Of a stretch of 12,010 bases of DNA, positions 1-7,051 are shown in pieces. The stretch lies in assembly GCA_049964535.1 (NCBI GenBank), contig JBMFXG010000074.1:1-12010 (forward strand), in the 5' to 3' direction. A program made the translations under genes and the position numbers. Source of the stretch: JAJYZP01 sp049964535 (GTDB taxonomy: Bacteria; Actinomycetota; Acidimicrobiia; Acidimicrobiales; Acidimicrobiaceae). The notes under the pieces are model-generated. The model searched no databases, had not been told where the DNA came from, and saw only the letters and a list, made by a program, of their open reading frames with translations. Position 1 is the first letter of the stretch. Every line of letters begins with the position of its first letter.

Positions 1-1351
1 CTCCGGAGATCTCGCCGACGCGCTTCTGTTGCGTACTCCCTTTGAAGCCAAAACTCGCAACGTATGCTCGTGCGTGAATCTCTCGACTACCCACGACGAT
101 TCGCTCGACTCCTCCAGAGATCTCGTCGTATACGGTTGCAGTGGGATCCAAGGTGTCTCGGGACTGATCGAGATAGGTGAACTGGACGGTAGGGCCGATA
201 TCGATTGTGCCACCGTCCGGGACCTCTTGCCCGACTAACAGTTTAAACAGGGTCGTCTTGCCGGCGCCGTTCGGTCCGATGACGCCAACGATGCCGCCGG
301 GAGGCAGGAGGAAGTTGAGATTCTCGATGAGGAGTCGGTCCCCGAATCCCTTCGTTAGCCCGCTCGCATTGACGACGAGATCACCGAGTCGGGGTCCCGG
401 TGGGATTGCAATCTCGAGCGCATCACCTCGACGGTCAGCGGCTTCAGACTCGGCGACAAGTTCGTTGAAGGCATTCACGCGCGCCTTGCCTTTGGACTGC
501 CGAGCTCGCGGTGACATACGGATCCACTCGAGCTCACGAGCGAGCGCAGCTTGGCGAGCTCGATCAGCCTTTTCCTCCGCAGCGAGACGGGCTTGCTTTT
601 GCTCAAGCCATGAGGAGTAGTTGCCTTCCCATGGAATGCCACGGCCGCGATCGAGTTCGAGGATCCACGAAGCCACATTGTCTAAAAAGTAGCGATCGTG
701 GGTGATCGCTACGACTGTGCCGTCGTAGTCCTGGAGCGTACGCTCCAGCCATGCGACGGACTCTGCGTCAAGGTGGTTAGTTGGCTCGTCAAGGAGAAGG
801 AGATCGGGTTTGGAGAGGAGAAGACGGCAGAGTGCAACTCTCCGACGTTCGCCACCGGAGAGGGTGGTAACGTTGGCTTCAGGAGGAGGTAGGCGCAGTG
901 CATCCATAGCGACCTCAAGGGTGCGCTCGAGATCCCAGCAGTTGAGAGCGTCGATCCTGCTTTGGAGCTCCGCCTGCTCGACGAGTAGAGCGTCCATATC
1001 GGCCTCTGGGTCACCAAAGAGGTCGCATACCTCGTTGAACCTCGCCAGGAGGTCTCGTTGCTCTCCAAGGCCGTCAGCGACATTGCCGGCCACGTCTTTC
1101 GACGGATCGAGTTGAGGCTCCTGAGGAAGGTAGCCAACACTGAACCCAGGTGTCAAACGGGCCTCGCCACTAAAGTCATCATCGAGCCCTGCCATGATTC
1201 GTAGGAGAGATGACTTTCCTGAACCATTCGCCCCGATGACCCCGATCTTGGCACCGGGGTAGAACGACAGGTTGATGTCCTTTAGGACCTGGCGATCTGG
1301 TTGGTAGAAGCGTCCGAGATCGCGTGTAGTAAAGATGTATTGAGCGGCCAT
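1..1351 (-). CDS. ettA: Energy-dependent translational throttle protein EttA (ABC-F ATPase), C-terminus cut by window edge
   Basis: ABC-F family ATPase. In E. coli, EttA binds the ribosomal E site and gates the first elongation steps according to the ATP/ADP ratio; it has no membrane domain. The 450 visible residues show two ATPase domains. Domain 1 has Walker A GANGSGKSS (40-48), ABC signature LSGGERR (164-170), Walker B LLLLDEPTNHLD (184-195) and H-loop THDR (217-220). A charged linker follows (about 240-310), then domain 2 with Walker A GPNGAGKTT (359-367). The window ends at ISG (448-450), the start of the second signature, so roughly 105 residues of the usual ~555 are missing. The start MAAQYIFTTRDLGRFY fits the family N-terminus. 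The only Shine-Dalgarno candidate, AAAGG at 1358-1354, is just 2 bases from the ATG, so initiation may be weak or partly leaderless. It is transcribed divergently from the peroxidase gene. EttA is favoured over other ABC-F paralogues by the short N-terminus and the FGFKGSTQQKRVGEISG segment. Confidence 0.93.
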   Translation of the reverse strand, partial: MAAQYIFTTRDLGRFYQPDRQVLKDINLSFYPGAKIGVIGANGSGKSSLLRIMAGLDDDFSGEARLTPGFSVGYLPQEPQLDPSKDVAGNVADGLGEQRDLLARFNEVCDLFGDPEADMDALLVEQAELQSRIDALNCWDLERTLEVAMDALRLPPPEANVTTLSGGERRRVALCRLLLSKPDLLLLDEPTNHLDAESVAWLERTLQDYDGTVVAITHDRYFLDNVASWILELDRGRGIPWEGNYSSWLEQKQARLAAEEKADRARQAALARELEWIRMSPRARQSKGKARVNAFNELVAESEAADRRGDALEIAIPPGPRLGDLVVNASGLTKGFGDRLLIENLNFLLPPGGIVGVIGPNGAGKTTLFKLLVGQEVPDGGTIDIGPTVQFTYLDQSRDTLDPTATVYDEISGGVERIVVGSREIHARAYVASFGFKGSTQQKRVGEISG

Positions 1352-1583
1352 GTCCTTTAGTCTCGTCGGTACGAGGAGTCGTTCCTTCACATCTTTCGAA
1401 AGTCTCTACATTGGCGGTCTCTGGGGTGCACTCGATCGCTTTGTTACGGAACCCGAGGTAGCTATCACGATGGTGATCGAGATCCTCGGCGCCCTGTTCG
1501 GCTGGGGAGTAGTTGTGAGCTATCAACATCACAGAAGGACTCGGGAGCCGCGTCTCTGGGCGTCCTCGGTGGTCAAACGCTAG
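1350..1583 (+). CDS. Possible small membrane protein, doubtful
   Basis: A 77-codon open frame that begins with an ATG overlapping the ettA ATG head to head by two bases. Residues 37-58 (VAITMVIEILGALFGWGVVVSY) would make one transmembrane helix, followed by a basic tail (QHHRRTREPR). Codon choice (CTC, GTC, ATC, GGC) resembles that of the real genes nearby. Against it: there is no ribosome binding site at a suitable distance from the ATG, the ATG lies inside the ettA start, and I recognise no family. It may be a chance frame. I list it because no confirmed gene on the opposite strand explains the hydrophobic stretch. Confidence 0.18.
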   Translation: MSFSLVGTRSRSFTSFESLYIGGLWGALDRFVTEPEVAITMVIEILGALFGWGVVVSYQHHRRTREPRLWASSVVKR

Positions 1584-1782
1584 AGCCTTCTTATGATGCT
1601 TTGTGCTCGCAGCTACGAGATGGATTTCAAGTCTTCTCTGCTGCGCTGAGCCGATGTGCTTGTTTGGTTGCAGCGGGCGATACCTCTCACTCTGCTCGTT
1701 CGGTCATGAAAGTAAGGAGTGCCGAACGGTCTCCTTGTGAAAAGGATTTGTTGGTCTGCTTGGCGAGGACTAGGATCATGCT
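1352..1782. other. Divergent intergenic region between ettA and the peroxidase gene
   Basis: About 430 bases that should carry the promoters of both flanking genes. I cannot pick out a convincing -35/-10 pair for either. One open frame crosses it on the plus strand (1350-1583, listed separately). No strong hairpin or RNA gene is visible. Confidence 0.5.
1772..1776 (+). promoter_or_regulatory. Ribosome binding site of the peroxidase gene
   Basis: AGGAT lies six bases before the ATG at 1783. It selects this ATG over another ATG at 1778, which is in a different frame and too close to the site. Confidence 0.55.
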
Positions 1783-2271
1783 ATGTCGTTGTATGAGCAC
1801 AGCTTGAATTCACTGGATGGAGACGCATTCGATCTCGATCTCCTGCGTGGCAAGGCCGTTTTGGTGGTAAATCTTGCCTCGAAGTGTGGATTAACGCCAC
1901 AGTATGAAGGGCTAGAGCGATTGCAGGCTCGCTACGCCGATCGTGGATTTACGGTTCTCGGGGCTCCATGTAATCAATTTGGTGGACAAGAGCCCGGTAC
2001 TGCCGAAGAGATCAAGACTTTTTGCTCTATGACGTATGGTGTGACCTTTCCAATGACAGAGAAGCTTGAGGTCAATGGAGAGGGTCGTCATCCGCTCTAT
2101 CAGGAGTTGACGCAGGTCCCAGACACCAATGGTGAAGCCGGTGACGTGCAGTGGAATTTTGAGAAGTTCCTCATCGCTCCTGATGGCGTTGTTGTGAAGC
2201 GCTTTCGACCCCGCACCGAGCCCGAATCGCCAGAGGTGGTTGAGGCGGTCGAAGCCGTTTTGCCACGGTAG
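1783..2271 (+). CDS. Glutathione peroxidase family protein (BtuE-like, probably thioredoxin-dependent)
   Basis: Thiol peroxidase of the GPx family, which reduces hydrogen peroxide and organic hydroperoxides in the cytoplasm. The 162 residues form a single thioredoxin-fold domain. The active-site block NLASKCGLTPQYE holds the peroxidatic Cys35 (cysteine, not selenocysteine). The rest of the tetrad is Gln69 in the block CNQFGGQEP (63-71) and Trp124-Asn125 in WNFEKFL. Cys81 in the EIKTFCSMTYGVTFP segment sits where E. coli BtuE and thioredoxin-using GPx proteins carry their second cysteine, so thioredoxin rather than glutathione is the likelier reductant (inference). GRHPLYQEL (101-109) also matches BtuE. 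The protein is about 20 residues shorter than BtuE because of a shorter loop before the WNF motif. A good Shine-Dalgarno supports the start. It stands alone, with gaps of over 400 bases on both sides, and there is no signal peptide. Confidence 0.93.
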   Translation: MSLYEHSLNSLDGDAFDLDLLRGKAVLVVNLASKCGLTPQYEGLERLQARYADRGFTVLGAPCNQFGGQEPGTAEEIKTFCSMTYGVTFPMTEKLEVNGEGRHPLYQELTQVPDTNGEAGDVQWNFEKFLIAPDGVVVKRFRPRTEPESPEVVEAVEAVLPR

Positions 2272-2795
2272 CGTTGCGTGGCTTGATTGGCGCGATTTTG
2301 AGGGTCGGGTCCTGGTTTGAGGCCGGTTGCTTCTTTGTGCCTAAGTTTGGATTCCTTGAAGAGAATCTCTGCGAAACCTCCCCGAGAGGAACCCCCGCGT
2401 TCGTATCTGAGGTGGTAGTCGGTTCCATGTCCCGTTATTGAGCTGGCCGTTCTATGACGGTGCTGGATTTCTCTCGATGGAAACGTGACATATCTTCGGC
2501 TCATCAAGATTGCCTCGTCAGAAAATCTCGCTCGGTAACTTCTTGGGCTGGACGGTCGCGTTTGAGTAGCACTGTATCTGCTCAGGAGTGAGTCCTGTGC
2601 TGTAGTCCGGGCTTGTTCGTGCGATGGTCTCGTGCAGCAGTTTGTTGGTTTTCCCGCCAGGTTGGTCGGGATAGAGGTCTGAGAAGTGGTTCGTTCTAGG
2701 GCTGTAGAGTTAGCGTGGCGACGGAACGGTCAGAGTATCGAGAGGACCGCACTTGGATGAGATCTGAATAGGTTTGCGGAGATAGGGAGTATGAG
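2272..2795. other. Intergenic region, no gene seen
   Basis: 524 bases between the peroxidase and SDR genes. Open frames here read as low-quality protein rich in Arg, Ser and Thr and match nothing I know. A small inverted repeat, CAGGA-GTGAG-TCCTG, lies at 2583-2597 without a following T run. The promoter of the SDR gene is presumably near the right end, but I cannot define it. Confidence 0.5.
2784..2789 (+). promoter_or_regulatory. Ribosome binding site of the SDR gene
   Basis: AGGGAG lies six bases before the ATG at 2796. This favours 2796 over the nearby out-of-frame ATG at 2791. Confidence 0.6.
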
Positions 2796-3557
2796 ATGTC
2801 AAAGCTAGACGGAGTGCGCGTCGTGGTCACGGGATCTACCAGTGGCTTGGGTGCAGCAATGGCGAGTGCTCTCTACGAAGCAGGTGCAAGGGTCATGGTT
2901 ACCGGTCGTAATCGAGTCCGAGCTCAGATTGCTGCGGCGAGTCTCGGAGCCACTGCTCTCGGATGTGAGCTGGATGTTCGTGATCCTGACTCCGTTGGGG
3001 CCTGCATCTCCTATGCGGTGGAGATGTGGAATGGTGTCGACGTGCTGGTCAACAATGCGGGCATTGGTATGCGAACGGTCAATCCTCACTTTATGACCGA
3101 TCCAATGCCCTTTTGGGATGTTAGTGTCGATGGATTCCGAGATGTGGTCGACACCAAGATGACTGGGTGCTTTCTCATGGCTAGAGCCGTAGTGCCGATC
3201 ATGCTTGAGCGTGGTCACGGTCGGATTGTCAATGTGTCTATGAACGAGCAGACAATGGTTCGTCGAGGCTTCACGCCCTATGGTCCGGCCGGTGCTGGGG
3301 TTGAGGCGCTTTCGCAGATCATGGCCGCCGATCTCGCTGACACGCCGATCTCGGTGAATACTCTCCTTCCTGGTGGTGCGACACTAACCGGCATGATTCC
3401 CGATGACGTTCCAGATGTGGTTCGGGCCAAACTCCTAAATCCCTCGATTATGGGCGCACCGATCGTTTGGCTAGCGTCGCGTGCTGCCGAAGGTATTCGT
3501 GGTCAGCGAATCAATGCATTGGCGTTCGCGGAGTCATTGCCGAACTCCAACGACTAG
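2796..3557 (+). CDS. Short-chain dehydrogenase/reductase (SDR) family protein with an altered catalytic tetrad
   Basis: Rossmann-fold SDR protein of 253 residues, the usual length for classical SDRs. The cofactor-binding side is intact: TGSTSGLG (12-19), TGR with Arg38 (suggesting NADP), LDVRD (59-63) and NNAG (86-89). The catalytic side is not. Tyr162 is kept, but the YxxxK lysine is Gly166 (YGPAGAG). The position 13 residues before the tyrosine, normally serine, is Met149 (a serine is present one place earlier, Ser148). The position of the tetrad asparagine, three before the conserved glycine, is Lys121 (TKMTG). The C-terminal half (LPGGATLTGMIP, then APIVWLASRAAEGIRGQR) resembles a group of uncharacterised SDRs that normally carry YGPSKAA. 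It may be a catalytically altered or non-enzymatic NADP-binding protein (inference). The substrate is unknown. The gene is monocistronic by spacing, with no signal peptide or membrane segment. Confidence 0.88.
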   Translation: MSKLDGVRVVVTGSTSGLGAAMASALYEAGARVMVTGRNRVRAQIAAASLGATALGCELDVRDPDSVGACISYAVEMWNGVDVLVNNAGIGMRTVNPHFMTDPMPFWDVSVDGFRDVVDTKMTGCFLMARAVVPIMLERGHGRIVNVSMNEQTMVRRGFTPYGPAGAGVEALSQIMAADLADTPISVNTLLPGGATLTGMIPDDVPDVVRAKLLNPSIMGAPIVWLASRAAEGIRGQRINALAFAESLPNSND

Positions 3558-3861
3558 GACGTAGGTGGACCTCGAGCCAACGGTCTCCCTGGCGTTGTAT
3601 AAAGGTATGGAACGCTCTTGAGGAGCATCGTACGGAGGCGATGCGCGCAGAAAAAGATTGGAGGCGCTCACGTACTCTGGTGGCGAGACTGTAGGAGCCT
3701 CATGCCTGTGGTTGGAGCGCAGTTAGCCCCGAGAGTGAGTTGGTGGTGGCACGATAGGTATGGGTCCGGAGGGGCCGAATACGAGAGCGCAGGTTGTAGC
3801 CGTTCAAGTGTGCTATCGGACTTGGTAGGCTGAGGCTTCGACAGTGGGCTGGACATAGGTG

Positions 3862-3901
3862 ACGAAGTAGCAGTCGGCACGAGGCCTTCTGCTTCGTTTT
3901 T
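3862..3901 (+). terminator. Bulged hairpin followed by T5, possible terminator or attenuator before ppc
   Basis: ACGAA, a three-base bulge GTA, then GCAG pair with CTGC-TTCGT across a 15-base loop, and a run of five T follows at 3897-3901. It reads in the direction of ppc and ends 66 bases before its start. It could end transcription from upstream or act as an attenuator in the ppc leader. The bulge and the short arms make it only moderately stable, so the call is tentative. Confidence 0.3.
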
Positions 3902-3955
3902 CGGATCGCGTTTCTCGAGGAGCCTGTCTAGCTTCGATCTTTAACTCAAGGGTTT

Positions 3956-3961
3956 AGGGAG
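3956..3961 (+). promoter_or_regulatory. Ribosome binding site of ppc
   Basis: AGGGAG lies six bases before the GTG at 3968. It supports GTG as the start rather than the next in-frame GTG at 3974. Confidence 0.65.
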
Positions 3962-3967
3962 AAGACA

Positions 3968-6694
3968 GTGGCAGTGGAGGATGCGTTGGCAGGGAATCGA
4001 TCACGTAGTTCTGACCAACTGCTCGCTGAGATTGATCGACTTGACGCTGCTCTGCGTCGGACACTCGAGCGAAGGGCTCCGGCTGAAGTCTTAGACGCCT
4101 TCGAGGCTGTACGCTCAGGATCTCGAGAGCGCATTCTTGAGACTTCATCTTTCTTAGATGCAATGTCGGTCGAGGTGATGACCAAGCTTGCTGGAGTCTT
4201 TTCAGTCTATTTTCACCTGGCGAACGTCGCAGAACAGGCGGGGCGGGCTAGTGAAAGTCGGAGTTCGCGGTCCAAACCTCTAGAGCGCGTGGTCGATCGA
4301 CTGCAGGACTTGCTGATTGAGGGCTCTCTCACTCAGGACGAGCTTACGAACCTGCTCGCAGATTTTGAGGTGCAGCCAGTTTTTACGGCGCATCCGACTG
4401 AGGCGGCGAGGCGATCGGTCCTGTCAAAACTCCGCTCGCTCGGTGATCTCCTTGCCTCGTCGGATCGACGGCGCGTCGATGAGCTCGTCGAGCTTCTGTG
4501 GGAGACCGATGAACTTCGGCTCGGTCGGCCCGAGGTCATTGACGAGGCGCACAATGTCCTGTACTATCTCGACGCTCTAGCGGTTGGACCGGTTGAGCAC
4601 GTGACAAGACGTTTCTCAACGCAACTAGCGCGAATTGGCCATGTGCACCCTCTCGATGCTCCGGTACTCACGTTTGGATCTTGGATCGGTGGTGACAGGG
4701 ATGGAAACCCGTTTGTCACCGCCGAGGTGACCATTGAGACACTTGAACTGCACTATCGCCGAGGTCTCAATGTGTTGACTGCTTCTATGAATCGCTTGGT
4801 GGACGAGCTGAGTGTTTCGATCCGACTGGCGACGGTTAGCGAGGAGCTCAAGAAGTCAATCGAGCGAGATCAGGGCTCGGTGCGTAATCTGCACGCCCGA
4901 TTTATGCGGCTCAACCGCGAGGAGCCGTATCGGCTCAAGCTTGGCTGCATCTTGGCCAAGCTCGCTGCTACCAGAGAGCGGATTGAGGCGCAATCCCCAC
5001 ACCTGGCCGGAGTTGATTATCTCTCCGCTCGGGAGCTTCTCGATGACCTTATGGTTATGTACGAATCCTTGTGCGATAACGGTAGCGAACTCTTAGCCAA
5101 CGGACTTTTAGCGGATGTCATTCGAGGTGTCACTGCGTTTGGTCTGGGCTTTGTGCGGCTCGACGTGCGCGAGCACTCCGCCGCTCACCACCAGGTCTTA
5201 GCCGCCCTTTTCGATCGGGTAGGCGCATGCAGTGATGGTTACCAACGGCTCGATGGTGATGCTCGGCTGGCGCTGCTGGTTAGCGAGCTTGAATCACTGA
5301 GACCGCTTGCGCCGAAGCCAATGCCGCTGAAGGGTCCTCTTGCAAAGACCTTTGCAACCTTCGAGGCTATTGCGAGCGCACTTGAGCGATTTGGACCAGA
5401 AGCTTGTCAGAGCTACATAGTCTCGATGACGCAAGGGGCGGACGATCTCCTCGCTGCGGTGATTCTTGCGCGCGAGGCGGGACTCGTCGACCTCGAGGCC
5501 GGAATTGTGCGAGTCGACTTCGTTCCACTCTTAGAGACGGCGGCCGAACTAGATCGGGCGGGAGAGATTCTGGATACCCTGCTCTCTATTCCTGCCTATC
5601 GTGCGATAGTTGCCCAGCGCCGAGGAGTTCAAGAGGTCATGCTGGGCTACTCGGATTCCAATAAAGACGTGGGGATCACGGCCTCGCAATGGAGTATCCA
5701 TAAGGCGCAACGTAGTCTTCGTGACGTCGCACAGAGACATGGAGTGAAGTTACGACTCTTTCATGGTCGTGGAGGAACCGTCGGTCGAGGTGGTGGTAAC
5801 ACCTACGCGGCAGTTATGGCGCAGCCTTGGGGAGTTTTCGATGGCAGGATGAAGGTGACTGAACAAGGTGAGGTCATCTCAGACAAGTATCTGCTACCTG
5901 CGTTGGCCGAGGATAGCCTGGAGCAACTGCTCGCTGCTTCGCTTGAGGCGTTGACCTTACGTCGAAGACCGCTTGTGGACTCAAAGAATCTGCGTCAGTG
6001 GGATGCGGCGATGGATTGGGTCGCACAGCGGTCGAGAGATCACTACCGGGACCTCCTTGAGCATCCTGATTTACCGGGATACTTTCTACACTCCACGCCG
6101 GTAGACGAGTTGGCTCGACTGAACCTAGGATCTCGCCCTGCTCGACGATCGAGCGTCAGCAATGATCTCAGCACGCTTCGTGCGATTCCTTGGGTATTTG
6201 GCTGGACGCAATCGCGACAGATCGTACCAGGGTGGTTCGGCGTCGGAATGGGATTGAGAAGCGCACGAGAGGAGGGACTTGGGCCGACACTTGCTGCCAT
6301 GTATCGAGGATGGCCATTTTTTGCAAACTTTATTGCGAACGTCGAAATGACCTTGGCGAAGACTGATATGACCGTAGCTATGAGGTACGTCGAAGCGTTA
6401 GTACCGGCCGAGCTGAGGTCTCCCTTACTCCTCATTCAGGAAGAGTTCCGCCGAACAGTGGCAGAGGTACTCTGGTTGACGGGTTCGGAGACTCTCTTGG
6501 CCGGCAATCCGGTCTTGTCTCAGACCTTGGCCGTACGCGACGATCATCTTCTCCCGTTACAACTGATGCAGATTCAGCTCCTAGCGCGGGTTCGTGCACA
6601 CCGTCGCCGTGGTGACGAGCCGGCGGAGGATCTTATGCGGGCTCTTTTACTGACAACGAACGCCATTGCGACCGGCCTTCGCAATACCGGATAA
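3968..6694 (+). CDS. ppc: Phosphoenolpyruvate carboxylase
   Basis: Cytoplasmic enzyme that joins bicarbonate to phosphoenolpyruvate, giving oxaloacetate and phosphate, and so refills the TCA cycle. The 908 residues are full length (E. coli 883). Signature blocks appear in order: FTAHPTE with catalytic His142; WIGGDRDGNPFVT (239-251), the metal/PEP site region; LDVREHS with Arg401; LGYSDSNKD (559-567) with Lys566; FHGRGGTVGRGGG (598-610) with His599, Arg601 and Arg607; VTEQGEVISDKY; and FGWTQSR with PGWFGVG. The C-terminus is the conserved RNTG, which reaches the active site. All residues I know to be essential are present, so the enzyme should be active. Start is GTG with a well-placed AGGGAG. 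It is monocistronic by spacing. Allosteric control (acetyl-CoA, aspartate) is typical of the bacterial family, but I did not check those residues individually. Confidence 0.98.
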   Translation: MAVEDALAGNRSRSSDQLLAEIDRLDAALRRTLERRAPAEVLDAFEAVRSGSRERILETSSFLDAMSVEVMTKLAGVFSVYFHLANVAEQAGRASESRSSRSKPLERVVDRLQDLLIEGSLTQDELTNLLADFEVQPVFTAHPTEAARRSVLSKLRSLGDLLASSDRRRVDELVELLWETDELRLGRPEVIDEAHNVLYYLDALAVGPVEHVTRRFSTQLARIGHVHPLDAPVLTFGSWIGGDRDGNPFVTAEVTIETLELHYRRGLNVLTASMNRLVDELSVSIRLATVSEELKKSIERDQGSVRNLHARFMRLNREEPYRLKLGCILAKLAATRERIEAQSPHLAGVDYLSARELLDDLMVMYESLCDNGSELLANGLLADVIRGVTAFGLGFVRLDVREHSAAHHQVLAALFDRVGACSDGYQRLDGDARLALLVSELESLRPLAPKPMPLKGPLAKTFATFEAIASALERFGPEACQSYIVSMTQGADDLLAAVILAREAGLVDLEAGIVRVDFVPLLETAAELDRAGEILDTLLSIPAYRAIVAQRRGVQEVMLGYSDSNKDVGITASQWSIHKAQRSLRDVAQRHGVKLRLFHGRGGTVGRGGGNTYAAVMAQPWGVFDGRMKVTEQGEVISDKYLLPALAEDSLEQLLAASLEALTLRRRPLVDSKNLRQWDAAMDWVAQRSRDHYRDLLEHPDLPGYFLHSTPVDELARLNLGSRPARRSSVSNDLSTLRAIPWVFGWTQSRQIVPGWFGVGMGLRSAREEGLGPTLAAMYRGWPFFANFIANVEMTLAKTDMTVAMRYVEALVPAELRSPLLLIQEEFRRTVAEVLWLTGSETLLAGNPVLSQTLAVRDDHLLPLQLMQIQLLARVRAHRRRGDEPAEDLMRALLLTTNAIATGLRNTG

Positions 6695-6700
6695 GCCGGT
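6686..6700 (+). terminator. Small inverted repeat over the ppc stop codon
   Basis: ACCGG-ATAAG-CCGGT is a perfect five-base stem with a five-base loop that contains the ppc TAA. No T run follows. It is weak as a terminator but is the only hairpin at the 3' end of ppc. Confidence 0.25.
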
Positions 6701-7051
6701 CGGCACGATTGGGCCACTCAGGCTGCGATGGCATCTTCGCACACGATGCACCCCGGAGTAAGGTCGATATCGACAGCAAGCCCTTGATCATCACCCCACC
6801 TCTGCAACGGCTCTCCTTGGAACTATTGGAAACGCTTTGGACGGCTCGGTCTAGGTGTACGGTCTCGTGCCGAGAGATACTCTTGGCTGAGCGGGATGGC
6901 TGTGCAGGACATTCTGCTCGAGGCAGGGGGCGTGAGCTCCAACTCTGTGACAGATGCGGGGCCGAGGGGTCATCGAGGCGGTGTGAGGAGTAGTGCGGCC
7001 GCCGTGCCTTTGGGTGCCTGACTAGTGGCGACGAGGAGCGTCGTCGCCCCG
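6695..7051. other. Convergent intergenic region between ppc and the DUF6671 gene
   Basis: 357 bases where two converging genes end. Open frames (for example 6709-6993 plus) lack start signals and resemble no protein I know. It contains a perfect 12-base palindrome, GTCGATATCGAC, at 6763-6774 and the strong hairpin at 7027-7048. I see no RNA gene. Confidence 0.5.
7027..7048 (-). terminator. Strong hairpin just after the DUF6671 gene, probable terminator
   Basis: GGCGACGA and TCGTCGCC form a perfect eight-base, GC-rich stem around the six-base loop GGAGCG. It begins three bases beyond the stop codon of the minus-strand gene. No T run follows on either strand, as is common for actinobacterial terminators. 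It could serve both converging transcription units. Confidence 0.6.

Larger units (their letters stand above)
3558..3967. other. Intergenic region and probable leader of ppc
   Basis: 410 bases without a credible gene. Two inverted repeats stand out. One is GCATCG at 3625-3630 pairing with CGATGC at 3639-3644, 67 bases past the SDR stop, possibly a weak terminator. The other is a bulged stem ending in a T run at 3862-3901 (listed separately). The ppc promoter should lie in the last hundred bases, but no clear hexamers can be assigned. Confidence 0.5.

Noticed and set aside
653..666. T-arm-like GAGTTCGAGGATCC
   Set aside because: It lies inside the ettA coding region and no acceptor, D-arm or anticodon arm can be drawn around it.
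1783..2271. Vitamin B12 transport function implied by the name BtuE
   Set aside because: The name is historical. The sequence is plainly a thiol peroxidase and no cobalamin transporter gene is nearby.
2100..2507. 135-codon minus-strand open frame over the 3' end of the peroxidase gene and the gap beyond
   Set aside because: It overlaps a certain gene on the other strand, is Arg/Ser/Thr-rich, has no family resemblance and no start signal.
6709..6993. 94-codon plus-strand open frame after ppc, with cysteines near its end
   Set aside because: It has no proper start signal and the translation resembles no known protein. The CDRC segment alone is not evidence of a zinc finger.
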